Source of the DNA: Sva-07 sp963747375
Lineage (GTDB): Bacteria > Actinomycetota > Acidimicrobiia > Acidimicrobiales > Ilumatobacteraceae
Reading direction: 5' to 3'
NCBI GenBank assembly: GCA_963747375.1
Contig: CAVVFL010000002.1
Span: 434,001-498,000 of the forward strand
Length of the DNA stretch: 64,000 bases
The position numbers and the translations under genes are program-made. Of this stretch, positions 29,742 to 39,168 are shown piece after piece. The number at the start of each line of letters is the position of its first letter. The first letter of the stretch is position 1. The notes beneath the pieces were generated by a model. That model worked only from the letters and a program-made list of their open reading frames with translations. It did no database searches and was not told the DNA's origin.

Positions 29742-31516
29742 CGGCTTCGCCCGGCGCTCCGATCCGGATCGCCAACTGTTCCGGATTCTTCGGCGATCGA
29801 CCGAGCGGCGCGCTCGAGATGGTCGAAGGCGGCCCGATCGACGTCCTCACCGGCGACTGGCTTGCCGAGCTGACCATGCTGATCCTGAGCCGGATCAGGG
29901 CGAAGCATCCCGGCGGCGGCTACGCCCGCACGTTCGTCTCGCAGATGGAACAGGTGATGGGTACCTGCCTCGACCAGGGCATCAAGGTGGTGTCGAACGC
30001 CGGCGGGCTCGATCCGGGTGGTTGCGCCGACGCGGTCGCCGAGGTCGCCGACCGCCTCGGACTGTCGCCGACGATCGCCTACATCGACGGCGACGACCTG
30101 ATGCCGCGGATCACGGAACTCGCCGCGTCCGGTGCCCTGCAGCCGTTCGCCGGCGGTGAACTCGGCGACCCGTCGAGATTCCTGACCGCGAACGCCTATC
30201 TCGGTTGTTTCGGCATCGTCGATGCGCTCGCCAAGGGTGCCGACATCGTGATCACGGGTCGCGTCACCGACGCCGCAGTCACGTGTGGTCCCGCGGCGTG
30301 GCACCACGGTTGGCGGCGCGACGACTTCGATCAGCTGGCAGGTGGGGTCGTCGCTGGTCACATCATCGAGTGCAGTGCTCAGGTGACGGGAGGCAACTAT
30401 TCGTTCTTCCACGAGATCGAGGGTCGTAACGAGGTGGGCGGCCGGGCGCGGTTCGGATTCCCGTGGGCGGAGGTCGCCGCCGATGGTTCCTGTGTGATCG
30501 GCAAGCACGATGGCACCGGGGGAGTGGTCAACGTCGAGACGGTCACGTCGCAACTGCTCTACGAGATCGGCGGTCCGGAGTATCTCGGCCCGGACGTGAC
30601 GGCGCGTTTCGACACGATCGACGTCGAGGCCGTGGCGCCGGACAGGGTCGAGGTGTCGGGTGCGAAGGGCCAGGCTCCGCCGTCGACGTTGAAGGTCGCG
30701 ATGAATGAACTCGGTGGCTTCCGCAATTCGTTCACGGTGGCGTTGACCGGCCTCGACGTCGACGAGAAGGCAGCGTTCGCCGAGGCCGCGTTCTGGGACG
30801 CCTGTCCCTACGGTCCCGACGACTTCGCGTCGATCGAGAACAAGGTCATTCACACCGGCAAGACCGATCCTGCGACCCAGGAGGAGGCGACGGCGCTCTG
30901 GCGGGTGACGGTCAAGGATCCCGACGAGCGCAAGGTCGGCCGAGCCTTCGCCGATGCGATGGTGCACACGGTTCTGGCGGGAATCCCCGGCATGTACGGC
31001 CTCAGCGGCGGGCCCGGTGCGGCATCGCCGTTCGGTGTGTACCGCCCGGCAACCGTGCCGAGCGACCTCGTACCTCAGTACGTGCACGTCGACGGCAGCA
31101 CCACCCAGATCGAGTCGATCGCGCCAACCGGTGATCGAATCGAGACGGAGTCGGTGTCGGTTGCGGAACAGCCTGGCGGCGAACTCGTCGAGGTCCCGAT
31201 GGGTGCATTCGTGGGGACTCGATCGGGCGACAAGGGTGGCGACGCCAATCTCGGCGTGTACGCCCGCACCGACGCCGGCTGGGCGTGGCTCGACAACGAG
31301 CTCACCGTCGACCGCCTTCGGGAACTGTTGCCCGAGACGGCCGGCATGGACATCGACCGATACCGATTCCCCAACCTGCAGGCCCTCAACTTCGTGATTC
31401 GCGGTCTCCTGCAGGAAGGCGTTGCCGCCTCGACTCGTCAGGACGCCCAGGCGAAGGCGCTGGGGGAGTGGTTGCGAGCACGAGTGGTCGAGGTGCCGTC
31501 GTCGGTCATCGCCTGA
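29738..31516 (+). CDS. AtuA-like protein (DUF1446 plus C-terminal ferredoxin-like domain)
   Basis: 592 residues. The N-terminal DUF1446 domain begins IANCSGFFGDRPSGALEM and contains KVVSNAGGLDPGGCA and DIVITGRVTDAA; the last 110 residues match the AtuA C-terminal domain (GTRSGDKGGDANLGVYAR). Starts on GTG overlapping the alpha-subunit stop by 4 bp. AtuA-like genes are often next to geranyl- or methylcrotonyl-type carboxylases, as here, and AtuA is needed for acyclic terpene use in Pseudomonas; its biochemical role is not established. No frame break. Confidence 0.87.
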   Translation: MTASPGAPIRIANCSGFFGDRPSGALEMVEGGPIDVLTGDWLAELTMLILSRIRAKHPGGGYARTFVSQMEQVMGTCLDQGIKVVSNAGGLDPGGCADAVAEVADRLGLSPTIAYIDGDDLMPRITELAASGALQPFAGGELGDPSRFLTANAYLGCFGIVDALAKGADIVITGRVTDAAVTCGPAAWHHGWRRDDFDQLAGGVVAGHIIECSAQVTGGNYSFFHEIEGRNEVGGRARFGFPWAEVAADGSCVIGKHDGTGGVVNVETVTSQLLYEIGGPEYLGPDVTARFDTIDVEAVAPDRVEVSGAKGQAPPSTLKVAMNELGGFRNSFTVALTGLDVDEKAAFAEAAFWDACPYGPDDFASIENKVIHTGKTDPATQEEATALWRVTVKDPDERKVGRAFADAMVHTVLAGIPGMYGLSGGPGAASPFGVYRPATVPSDLVPQYVHVDGSTTQIESIAPTGDRIETESVSVAEQPGGELVEVPMGAFVGTRSGDKGGDANLGVYARTDAGWAWLDNELTVDRLRELLPETAGMDIDRYRFPNLQALNFVIRGLLQEGVAASTRQDAQAKALGEWLRARVVEVPSSVIA

Positions 31517-31997
31517 CCTCGGTCGTCGCGATCGGGGTCAGACCCCGACTCGCGACGAGTCGGTCGAGGAACTCGCGCTGCGCAGTGACGATCTTGCGGC
31601 GGGCGGTGTCGAGATCGAACCACTGCACGCGATCGAGTTCGGGGAACGTCTGCGTCTTGCCCGACTTCGGTGGCCACTCGATCTCGAAGGTGTTGCTGAC
31701 TGCGGTTGTCGGGTCGAGATCGCCCTCTGCGGCCCATGCCCGTACGATCTTGCCCCCCGACTGCCGCACCTCGCCGAGGTCGGTGAATTCCGTCGCCGGG
31801 ACGGCGACGCCGACCTCCTCCTCGAACTCCCGGCAGGCGGCAGCGAAGACATCGTCGTCGGGTTCGTACTCGCCCTTCGGGATCGTCCACGCACCGGCGT
31901 CCTTGCGAGCCCAGAACGGCCCACCCATGTGGCCGAGCAGCACCTCGACGTGTCCGCTCGTCGAACGGTGCAGCACGATCCCGGCACTCAGCTTCAT
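31506..31997 (-). CDS. Nudix hydrolase
   Basis: Pyrophosphohydrolase of 163 residues on a nucleoside-diphosphate-type substrate. The Nudix box is GEYEPDDDVFAAACREFEEE followed by VGV, with the metal-binding REFEEE. The start is ATG 31997 (KLSAGIVLHR); the frame is open further but upstream sequence is not Nudix-like. Its close relatives lack a fused phosphatase domain, unlike the MutT1 type. Overlaps the end of the convergent AtuA-like gene by 11 bp; 40 bp downstream of the NDH-2 gene and probably co-transcribed with it. Confidence 0.87.
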   Translation of the reverse strand: MKLSAGIVLHRSTSGHVEVLLGHMGGPFWARKDAGAWTIPKGEYEPDDDVFAAACREFEEEVGVAVPATEFTDLGEVRQSGGKIVRAWAAEGDLDPTTAVSNTFEIEWPPKSGKTQTFPELDRVQWFDLDTARRKIVTAQREFLDRLVASRGLTPIATTEVRR

Positions 31998-32037
31998 CTC
32001 GCAGGTCTTCGGCGCGATCGGGATCTGACGGCCATCT

Positions 32038-33417
32038 TCAGGTCTCCTTCTCGTCGTCGGATGCCGTGGGCGAGTTGGGGAACGGCGTCGGCTGGACGAC
32101 CGCTCGCACACTCGGCGGCAGGCTCAGGTCGCCGCCGACATGCGCCGTGCTGATCTGGCGCTCCGCTCGACCTCGACCGACCATCGAACGCATCCAGCGC
32201 AACATGGTGGTCAAGCGGTTGCCGAAGCCACTCAGGAAGGCGAGGTGCACGAAGAACCAGACGAGCCATCCGGGAAACCCGCTCAGGCGCAGCCCACGGA
32301 CACTCGCAATGGCCCGGAATCGACCGACCGCGGCGACGCTGCCGAGGTCACGGTACGTGAAGGCCGCCGGCGGTTTGCCGTCGAGGCGCCGGGCGATCGT
32401 GTTGGCGACGTGCAGGCCGCCCTGCATCGCGACCTCCGCGACGCCGGGCAGGTGCTGATACGTCGCCATGTCGCCGATCGCGAAGACCTCCGGATGGCCT
32501 GGAAGGCTCAGATCATCGGCCACCTCGATCCGACCGGACCGATCGAGAGTGGCGCCGCTCTGGTCGGCGAGCAGCTGCGCCAGCGGTGACGCCTGCACCC
32601 CGGCCGCCCACACCGTGGTGTGGGCCTCGATCCTGGATTCGGCGCCATCCGGACCCAGGACATCCACGCCATCCGGGTCGACACCGACGACGCGCGAGTG
32701 CATCTGCAACTCGACGCCGAGCGATTCGAGTTCGCGCCTTGCGGCATGCGACAGGCGATCACCGAACGTCGCGAGCGGTTCGCCCCCGCCGTCGACGATG
32801 ATCACTCGGACCGAGGACGGGTCGATGCTCCTGAACTCGTTGCGCAGCGACCGTGTCGCCAGCTCGCGCACCTGACCCGCCAGTTCCACGCCGGTCGGGC
32901 CGCCACCGACGATCACGACGGTCAGCCAGCGTCGTCGATCGTCGGGGTCGGTCGCCAGCTCGGCCATCTCGAACGCACCGAAGAACCGGCGGCGCAGCTC
33001 GAGTGCGTCGTCGATGGTCTTCATTCCCGGAGCGTGGCGCGCCAGTTCGTCGTGGCCGAAGTACGACTGGCCGGCACCTGCAGCGACGATCAGTGAGTCG
33101 TACTGCAGCTCGAGCGACTCCACGTTGCCGGGCGCGACCGCGTGCACGATGCGATCGTCCAGGTCGAAGCCGGTCACCTCGGCGAGCAGGACCCTGGTGT
33201 TCTGTGCGCCGCGCAGGATGTGGCGCAACGGCATCGCGATCTGCCCGGGCGAGAGCATGCCCGTGGCCACCTGGTACAACAGCGGTTGGAACAAATGGTG
33301 ATTTCGCCGGTCGACGAGTGTGACGTCGACGTCCATGTGAGCGAGCCGACGGGCCGCGAAGAGGCCGCCGAAACCACCGCCGACGACGACGACCCGGTGT
33401 TGCTGCTCGGACGTCAC
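32038..33417 (-). CDS. Type II NADH dehydrogenase (NDH-2)
   Basis: Membrane-associated flavoenzyme passing electrons from NADH to quinone. 459 residues with two dinucleotide folds: VVVGGGFGGLFAARRL (FAD, residue 9 on) and VVIVGGGPTGVELAGQ (NADH, about residue 166), plus the second FAD motif VFAIGDMATYQHLPGVA. The quinone-site-like AVQGG is present as AMQGGLHVANTI, and a hydrophobic C-terminal stretch WLVWFFVHLAFLSGF serves as a membrane anchor. No frame break. Confidence 0.93.
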   Translation of the reverse strand: MTSEQQHRVVVVGGGFGGLFAARRLAHMDVDVTLVDRRNHHLFQPLLYQVATGMLSPGQIAMPLRHILRGAQNTRVLLAEVTGFDLDDRIVHAVAPGNVESLELQYDSLIVAAGAGQSYFGHDELARHAPGMKTIDDALELRRRFFGAFEMAELATDPDDRRRWLTVVIVGGGPTGVELAGQVRELATRSLRNEFRSIDPSSVRVIIVDGGGEPLATFGDRLSHAARRELESLGVELQMHSRVVGVDPDGVDVLGPDGAESRIEAHTTVWAAGVQASPLAQLLADQSGATLDRSGRIEVADDLSLPGHPEVFAIGDMATYQHLPGVAEVAMQGGLHVANTIARRLDGKPPAAFTYRDLGSVAAVGRFRAIASVRGLRLSGFPGWLVWFFVHLAFLSGFGNRLTTMLRWMRSMVGRGRAERQISTAHVGGDLSLPPSVRAVVQPTPFPNSPTASDDEKET

Positions 33418-33484
33418 GTCACCGCCCGATCACGCAGCACGGTGCGAAGTGTATGTCACCGGCGGAGCGCCGTCGGCGCCGACG

Positions 33485-35218
33485 TCAGGTCGGCTGCAGA
33501 TGGTCGAGCACGTTGGCCGTCACCCGCGCGACGGCAACGTCGCCCGCCAGGCCGAACACCCAGTCCGTCGTGCCGATCGTCACGACCTCGCCGCCGCCGG
33601 CTCCCGCTGGGCGACACGTCAGCATCACCGCGTTCCCGTGGCGGACTCGCGCCAGGTTCGCGTCGCTCGTGTCGCCGTACACGCGCTCGGCGATGAACTC
33701 GAGATCGCCCTGGTCGCTGAGCGCGGAGATCGACGCCGGGTACTCCCCGACGGCCAGGTTGCTCGACGGCGTGAATGCGACGATCTCGATGTCGTCGGGC
33801 AGTCCCGGTCGATGCGCAGCGATCGGCAACTGGAACTCGTCGAAGGTCAGTGGGCAGCCCACCGTCTCGTAGCCGACGATCCCGTCATCGACGCCGAGCA
33901 CGTCGCCGTAGCGCAGGCCCGTCCCTGCGAGCATCCAGTGGTCGTCGCGGTACACCACGAAACCGCCCACACCACGTGGCGTCGCGGCGCCGAAGCGGTG
34001 GTAGAGCCCGAACGTGGAGCTGGCCCCGAGCAGTTCCCACTCGGGCCGACCGACCAGCGGATCGGCCCACATCCCGGTCATCCGGTCAGGGTGGCCCTGT
34101 GCGATGACCGGGTCGTCGAGATGGGCGCGGTACTTGTGCCCTACCATCGCGATTCCGCCCGGCCCCTCCTCGATGCGAACCTGCCAGTAGCTCGTGTTGC
34201 CCGAGAAGCTCGCAAGATTCCCGCCGCGTCGTACGTGGTCGTCGATCGCCTGTCGTTGGCCTGCTGACCAGTACTCGTCGTGGCCGACACTGATCACGAG
34301 GTCGTAGCCGCCGAGCAGATCGGCGTCGTGCTCGAGGTCGGTCGAGATCGCGTAGTCGAATCGGTATCCGATCCCCTCGGCCCACTCGACGAATCGGCGG
34401 GCGTGTGTGAACCACCCGGCCGAACCGATCCCGGCGGGGTAGTCGTGTTCGAAGCGGTAGCGCTGGAACACTGCACCGTCGATGTCCGGCTCCTCGCCCC
34501 ACCGCCGCGGCCGCGCCTTGCGATCGTCACGATCGACGTCGGGACGCGACAGCATCCCGCGTCCGAACGGCCGGGCATGGGAGACCTTGTGTCCTCCGGT
34601 GTAGAGGCTCTTGCCGCCCCACGTGTTGTATGCCTGCCAGGTGTTCGTGTCGAGCACATACAGCGCCCGCGCCGGCGCCGCGGGATCGCGGCGCACGACG
34701 AAGCACACGTGCGAGATGTCGCGTCCCACGGGCGCGTCGACGGCTTCGAGGGTCACCAGATAGAAGCCGGAACGCCAGGAGTGCTCGACGACGATCTCGA
34801 CCGCAACGGGCCATCGACATCCCTCGGAATCGGCGTCGACGGGCGGTTCGAGGAACTCGCCCGGAAGGTTCCGGGCGCTCCACACCTCGTCTCGCGCGGC
34901 ACCCCACCGCTCGACGCGAGCGTTGAACAGGGCACTGCGTGTCGAGACGTGGAGTGTCACCCGATCGCCGGGCGCGTAGCTGAGACTGCCGCAGTATCCC
35001 TCGATGTCATCCAGAAATGTCTGGTCGTCGGAGCCCGATGCGGCACTCACGTCACGACGTCCTCCGAGGTGTGCCGGCATCGCGGGATCGGGAGCGATGA
35101 AGTCATCGGCGTCACCGTAGAACACGTCGAACGGCTGCTGGACGTCCTCGAGATCGAAGCCCCAGTTTGCACCGTTCACCGAGAGCGATGAGCTGCACGT
35201 TGAACTGTCGACCGGCAT
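33485..35218 (-). CDS. N,N-dimethylformamidase large-subunit-like protein
   Basis: Resembles the C-terminal region of the N,N-dimethylformamidase beta subunit family. Typical segments are IEGYCGSLSYAPGDRVTLHVS (read in two halves), TWQAYNTWGGKSLY, VSHARPFGRG, DLVISVGHDEYWSAGQ and FSGNTSYWQ. The small subunit of true dimethylformamidase is not adjacent, so the substrate may differ. The start is uncertain: the frame is open to 35584, but that stretch is antisense to the helicase gene; I place it at the ATG 35218. A conserved glutamate and histidine in GHDEYW are likely functional. Confidence 0.72.
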   Translation of the reverse strand: MPVDSSTCSSSLSVNGANWGFDLEDVQQPFDVFYGDADDFIAPDPAMPAHLGGRRDVSAASGSDDQTFLDDIEGYCGSLSYAPGDRVTLHVSTRSALFNARVERWGAARDEVWSARNLPGEFLEPPVDADSEGCRWPVAVEIVVEHSWRSGFYLVTLEAVDAPVGRDISHVCFVVRRDPAAPARALYVLDTNTWQAYNTWGGKSLYTGGHKVSHARPFGRGMLSRPDVDRDDRKARPRRWGEEPDIDGAVFQRYRFEHDYPAGIGSAGWFTHARRFVEWAEGIGYRFDYAISTDLEHDADLLGGYDLVISVGHDEYWSAGQRQAIDDHVRRGGNLASFSGNTSYWQVRIEEGPGGIAMVGHKYRAHLDDPVIAQGHPDRMTGMWADPLVGRPEWELLGASSTFGLYHRFGAATPRGVGGFVVYRDDHWMLAGTGLRYGDVLGVDDGIVGYETVGCPLTFDEFQLPIAAHRPGLPDDIEIVAFTPSSNLAVGEYPASISALSDQGDLEFIAERVYGDTSDANLARVRHGNAVMLTCRPAGAGGGEVVTIGTTDWVFGLAGDVAVARVTANVLDHLQPT

Positions 35219-35342
35219 CGTGCTCGGCAGCCCAGGCCAGACCGACCGGGCGGCCATCCGTTCGGCCGAGGGTGGCTGATCGGTCGTCGCACTCGGGCTC
35301 CGCGTGGCCACCCTCGGCGCTCGCACTCGAGAACCTCTGCGG

Positions 35343-38064
35343 TCAGAGGGCCGACGTGAGCGACACGAGGCGCAGGACGGCGCGACCTTCCTCGGCGCTG
35401 GCGTCGCCGTCGACCACCGCTTCGAATCGCCACTCGTTGGTGTCATCGGGGTCGCGGAGGATCTGGGTAACTCGACCGCTGGCGCGGTCGTAGCGAAACA
35501 GCTCGCCGGAGCGGGCGCTGCCGTCGATGAGGATCGCATCGTGCTCGGCCCAGTAGGGCCCCATCGCCTCGATGAGGGTCTCACCGGACGGCCAGAGTTC
35601 CCGATCGGCGTCGGCGACGATCTCGTCGTAACCGCGACGCCGGGCCAGCCGCTGGACCCAGTCGAACGCCCGATTGCGGACCATCACCCGGAATGCCCGA
35701 TCGTCGTCGACGATCGTGCGCTCGCCGGTCGGCAAGGTCGGTCGAAGATCGTCGATCGAGCCGATCTCCTCGGGATGCAGGAGGCGTTCCCACTCGTCGA
35801 TCAGGCTCGAGTCGACGTGACGCACCACGGCACCGAGCCACGCCACGATGTCCCCCAGCTCCGTGGTCGCCAGCTCCTCGGGAACGTTCTGGACCAGGCC
35901 TTTGTAGACGTCGGACAGGTAGCGCAGCAACACGCCCTCCGAGCGCTTGAGGCTGTAGTCGTTGATGTACTCGCCGAACGTCATCGCTCGCTCGAACATC
36001 TCACGCACGATCGCCTTCGGCGCAACCGTGTCGGACCCGACCCACGGGTGACGTGTTCGGAACTCGTTGAAGTTGGCGTAGATCCACACGCTGTTCGGCT
36101 TCGGATAGTCGACCTGAGCGAGGCGCTCCATCCGTTCCTCGTACTCGACGCCCGACGACTTCATCTCGGTCATCAGGTCGTCCTTGGCCCGCTTCACCTG
36201 CGCTGCCAACACCACGCCGGGGTTCTCCTGCACCGACTCGATGATCGTCAGCACATTCAACGCGTGATCGATCCCCCAACCCCCAAATTCGGAGCGAACG
36301 TGGCGCTCAGCGCCACGTTCGCTCCGAATTTCGGGTTGATCGGGTTGATCGGGTTGATCGGGTTGATCGGGTTCGGGTTGATCGGTTGTGGGCATGGGCT
36401 TCGGCTTCGGCGGCGGGGAGGGCGCCGAGCGCTTCGACGGCCCACAGCGACAGGGGTTGATGGAGCGCGAACTGGTCCTGGAGGTCGAAGTTCACCCGAA
36501 CGCGGCGGCCGTACTCGTCGGGCTCGTCCGGGAACTCCAACATCTCGGCCTCGACCAGGGATCGGTAGATCGAGATCGCCCGACGGATGTGGGCGCGCTG
36601 ACGCCGGCGCGGCTCGTGGTTGTCGGTCAGCAGTTGCTTCACGGCCCTGCACCCGTCCACCTCGGACCCGTCGGCCTCGTGGACGACCGGTCGATCGAGC
36701 AGGTTCATCACCATCTGGTGGCTGACGTGGAAGTGCGACTTCAGCGCCTCGGGCTCGCCGCCGACGAGTTTGTCGAACGTCTCCTGCGTCCAGTGCGCAT
36801 AGCCACGGTCGGGCTGCTTCTTCTTGACCACCTTCTTCTTGCCGCTCGCCGCCGCCTTGTCGCCGAGCCGCTGGTTCTCGACCACGTGCTCGGGCGCCTG
36901 CGCCCACACGTCACCCCGGTCGTCGAACCCCTTGCGTCCGGCCCGCCCACCGATCTGGGCGAACTCGCGGTTCGACAGGATCCGCACTCCAGAACCGTCG
37001 TACTTGCAGAGCTGCGTGAACAGCACCGAGCGGATCGGCACGTTGACGCCGACGCCGAGCGTGTCGGTGCCGCAGATGATCTTCAACAGGCCCTCCTGGG
37101 CGAGCTTCTCCACCAGCAGCCGATACTTCGGCAGGAGGCCCGCATGGTGCACGCCGACGCCGGCGGTGATGTAACGACGGAGGTCCTTGCCGATGGGGGA
37201 GTCGAACCGGAACCCGCCGAGCGCCTCTTTGACCTTCGCCTTCTCGTCCTTGGTCAGTGGGTCGAGCGCCAGGTAGTTCTGCGCCGCCTCCGTCGCGTCC
37301 TTCTGGGTGAAGTGCACGAGGTAGATCGGAGCGCGTCCCGACTCGAGCAGTGAGGTGACGCTGTTGTGCAGGGTCGTCGTTCGGTACTCGAAGTCGAGCG
37401 GCACCGGTCGTTGCACCGACTTCACGACGGTGGTCTCGCGACCGGTCCGTGTGGTGAGGTCGTTGCGGAAGAACTCGACGTTGCCGAGCGTCGCCGACAT
37501 CAGCAGGAACTGCGTGTGCGGCAACTCGAGCAGCGGCACCTGCCAGGCCCAGCCCCGTTGGGGGTCGCCGTAGAAGTGGAACTCGTCGATCACGGCGAGG
37601 TCGACCGGCGCCTCGCGGCCGTCGCGCAACGCCCAGTTGGCGAGGATCTCCTGTGTGCAACAGATGATCGGCGCCTCGGGATTGACGGCGGCGTCGCCGG
37701 TGACCATCCCGACCTGATCGGAGCCGAACTCGCGACACAACGCGAAGAACTTCTCGCTCACCAACGCCTTGATCGGAGCGGTGTAGACGCTGCGCCGGCC
37801 CTCTGCGAGTGCCGCGAAGTGCGCCGCCGTGGCCACGAGCGACTTGCCCGACCCGGTCGGCGTGTTGAGGATCACGTGGTTGCCCAGAACGACCTCGAAG
37901 ATGGCCTCCTCCTGGGCCGGGTACATCTCCAACCCGATCTCGGCCACGTAGTCCGTGAAGCCGGCGAGCACGGCATCGCCGTCGATCGTGCCGTCGGCCA
38001 GCCGCGCTCCGGGTCCGGGGAGGTGGCGGATCAGCGGCGGCGCCGTGGTGCTGGGTGACGACAT
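35343..38064 (-). CDS. DEAD/DEAH-box RNA helicase with DUF3516, linker carrying a palindromic insertion
   Basis: Superfamily II RNA helicase of about 900 residues after bridging one +1 break near 36432. The N-terminal half has the Walker A motif TPTGSGKS, a DEFH box (DEFHFYGDP), SATLG, and the C-terminal helicase motif QIGGRAGRKGFD. The DUF3516 region follows. Between LSLWAVEALGALP and DHALNVLTIIESVQEN, normally close together in the family, lies an extra linker with repeated Asp-Gln-Pro and a segment encoded by the palindrome at 36285. The two halves belong to one family, hence one gene. Confidence 0.82.
36285..36331. repeat. Perfect 47-bp palindrome inside the helicase gene
   Basis: Two perfect 23-nt arms around a single C: left arm starts AAATTCGGAGCGAACG, right arm ends CGTTCGCTCCGAATTT, centre GGCGCTCAGCGCC. 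Read on the minus strand it is open in the helicase frame and encodes EIRSERGAERHVRSEF. It shares its ends (AAATTC/GAATTT, then CGGG) and centre with the palindrome at 25129. Confidence 0.92.
36336..36371. repeat. Four tandem copies of a 9-bp repeat
   Basis: TTGATCGGG is repeated four times without interruption, followed by TTCGGG and one more near-copy. On the minus strand it encodes repeated Asp-Gln-Pro in the helicase linker, directly beside the palindrome. Copy-number variation would keep the reading frame. Confidence 0.95.
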
Positions 38065-38108
38065 CTCCGCCCGAGGGTACGCGGCGGCGCCGGGGTTGAG
38101 GCGAACGG

Positions 38109-38784
38109 TCAGGTGACGCGCTCGACCAGCGAGCGCATCGTCGCCCGTTCGCCCTCGGACTGGTTGGGATCACGCAGCCGGAGTTCCAACGCGGTCGGCA
38201 ACTGCCTCACCGCTGCGTCGCGGTCGGTCGCCGCGACGAAACGATGCACGAAGAGGCGGCGCCCGACGGCGATGACGGATCGCATGAGCACCGACGCGTC
38301 CGGTTGTCCGGCGACCAGGGTCAGCCAGGTGTTCGCCGCGTCGAGGCCGGCGAGTCCGATGGCCGAGTTGGTCCAGTCGATCACGACCGGTCCGTCGTGA
38401 GTCAGCACGACGTTGTCCGGGTGCAGGTCGAGATGGGTGAGGGTGTCGCCGCCGGCGATGGTCGCACGCATCTCGTGCTCGGGGAGCGGCACCCGGCCCA
38501 GCCGGTCGATGAGGTCGGCGAGCGTCTTCGGCCTTCGCCGCCATCGACCAGGGCCGGGTGCTCATGTCGTCGAGCATCGTCGGGCCGTCGAGTCGTTGCA
38601 TCACGATGTCCGGTCCATCGGCGTCGTGGACCTCGGGTACCGGATAGCCGTGCCGCGCCACATGACGCATCGTCAGCGCCTCGGTCTCGGTCGATCTGCC
38701 GGCACGGTTGCGGCGCAGCACCCGCCCCTGCCCCGCCTCGAAGACGTCGCAGTCGCGTCCGCGCCCGATCAGTTCGCCGGCCAT
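38109..38784 (-). CDS. Aminoglycoside-phosphotransferase-like small-molecule kinase, one frame break
   Basis: Protein-kinase-fold phosphotransferase. It opens with a glycine-rich GRGRDCDVFEAGQGRVLRR, has a hinge VMQRLDGPTM, and the catalytic HLDLHPDNVV with the metal-binding VVIDWTN. A +1 break near 38530 separates the two parts. Corrected length about 225 residues, short for the family, with a minimal C-lobe. The ATG at 38784 faces the DUF971 gene across 39 bp, so a shared divergent promoter is likely. Substrate unknown; a resistance role should not be assumed. Confidence 0.8.
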
Positions 38785-38823
38785 GCCCGGACGGTAGTCG
38801 CGTGGTGCCCGTACGCTCGCCGG

Positions 38824-39150
38824 GTGCCCAAGCATGACATCGAGTCCGTCGAAGTGGACCGCCAGTCGCACGTCGACGTGCTGTTCGAGGACGGTGTGCG
38901 CGCCCGGTTCGAGCTCGGCGAACTCCGCCAGGCATGTCCGTGTGCCGACTGCAACGCCAAGCGCATGCGCGATCAGCCGGTCGCTCCCTGGATCGACCGG
39001 GGTGAGCCCATCACGATCGTCGACGCCGAACTGTCCGGGGCTTGGGGCCTGAGCATCGATTGGAGCGACGGGCACTCCACTGGCATTTACGCCTGGGAGA
39101 AGCTGCGCGACTGGGTCGACGCCGGCCGCGCAGGCAGAGTCCAACAGTGA
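38824..39150 (+). CDS. DUF971 domain protein
   Basis: Small single-domain protein (108 residues) matching DUF971, the domain also found at the N-terminus of gamma-butyrobetaine hydroxylase. Features are VDVLFEDGVRARFELGELR, a CPCADC cysteine cluster and the C-terminal GLSIDWSDGHSTGIYAWEKL. The cysteines suggest metal (zinc or Fe-S) binding. The GTG at 38824 is the only start that gives the domain without a long antisense extension. Function unknown. Confidence 0.82.
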   Translation: MPKHDIESVEVDRQSHVDVLFEDGVRARFELGELRQACPCADCNAKRMRDQPVAPWIDRGEPITIVDAELSGAWGLSIDWSDGHSTGIYAWEKLRDWVDAGRAGRVQQ

Positions 39151-39168
39151 ACTGAATCCGTTCCGACG

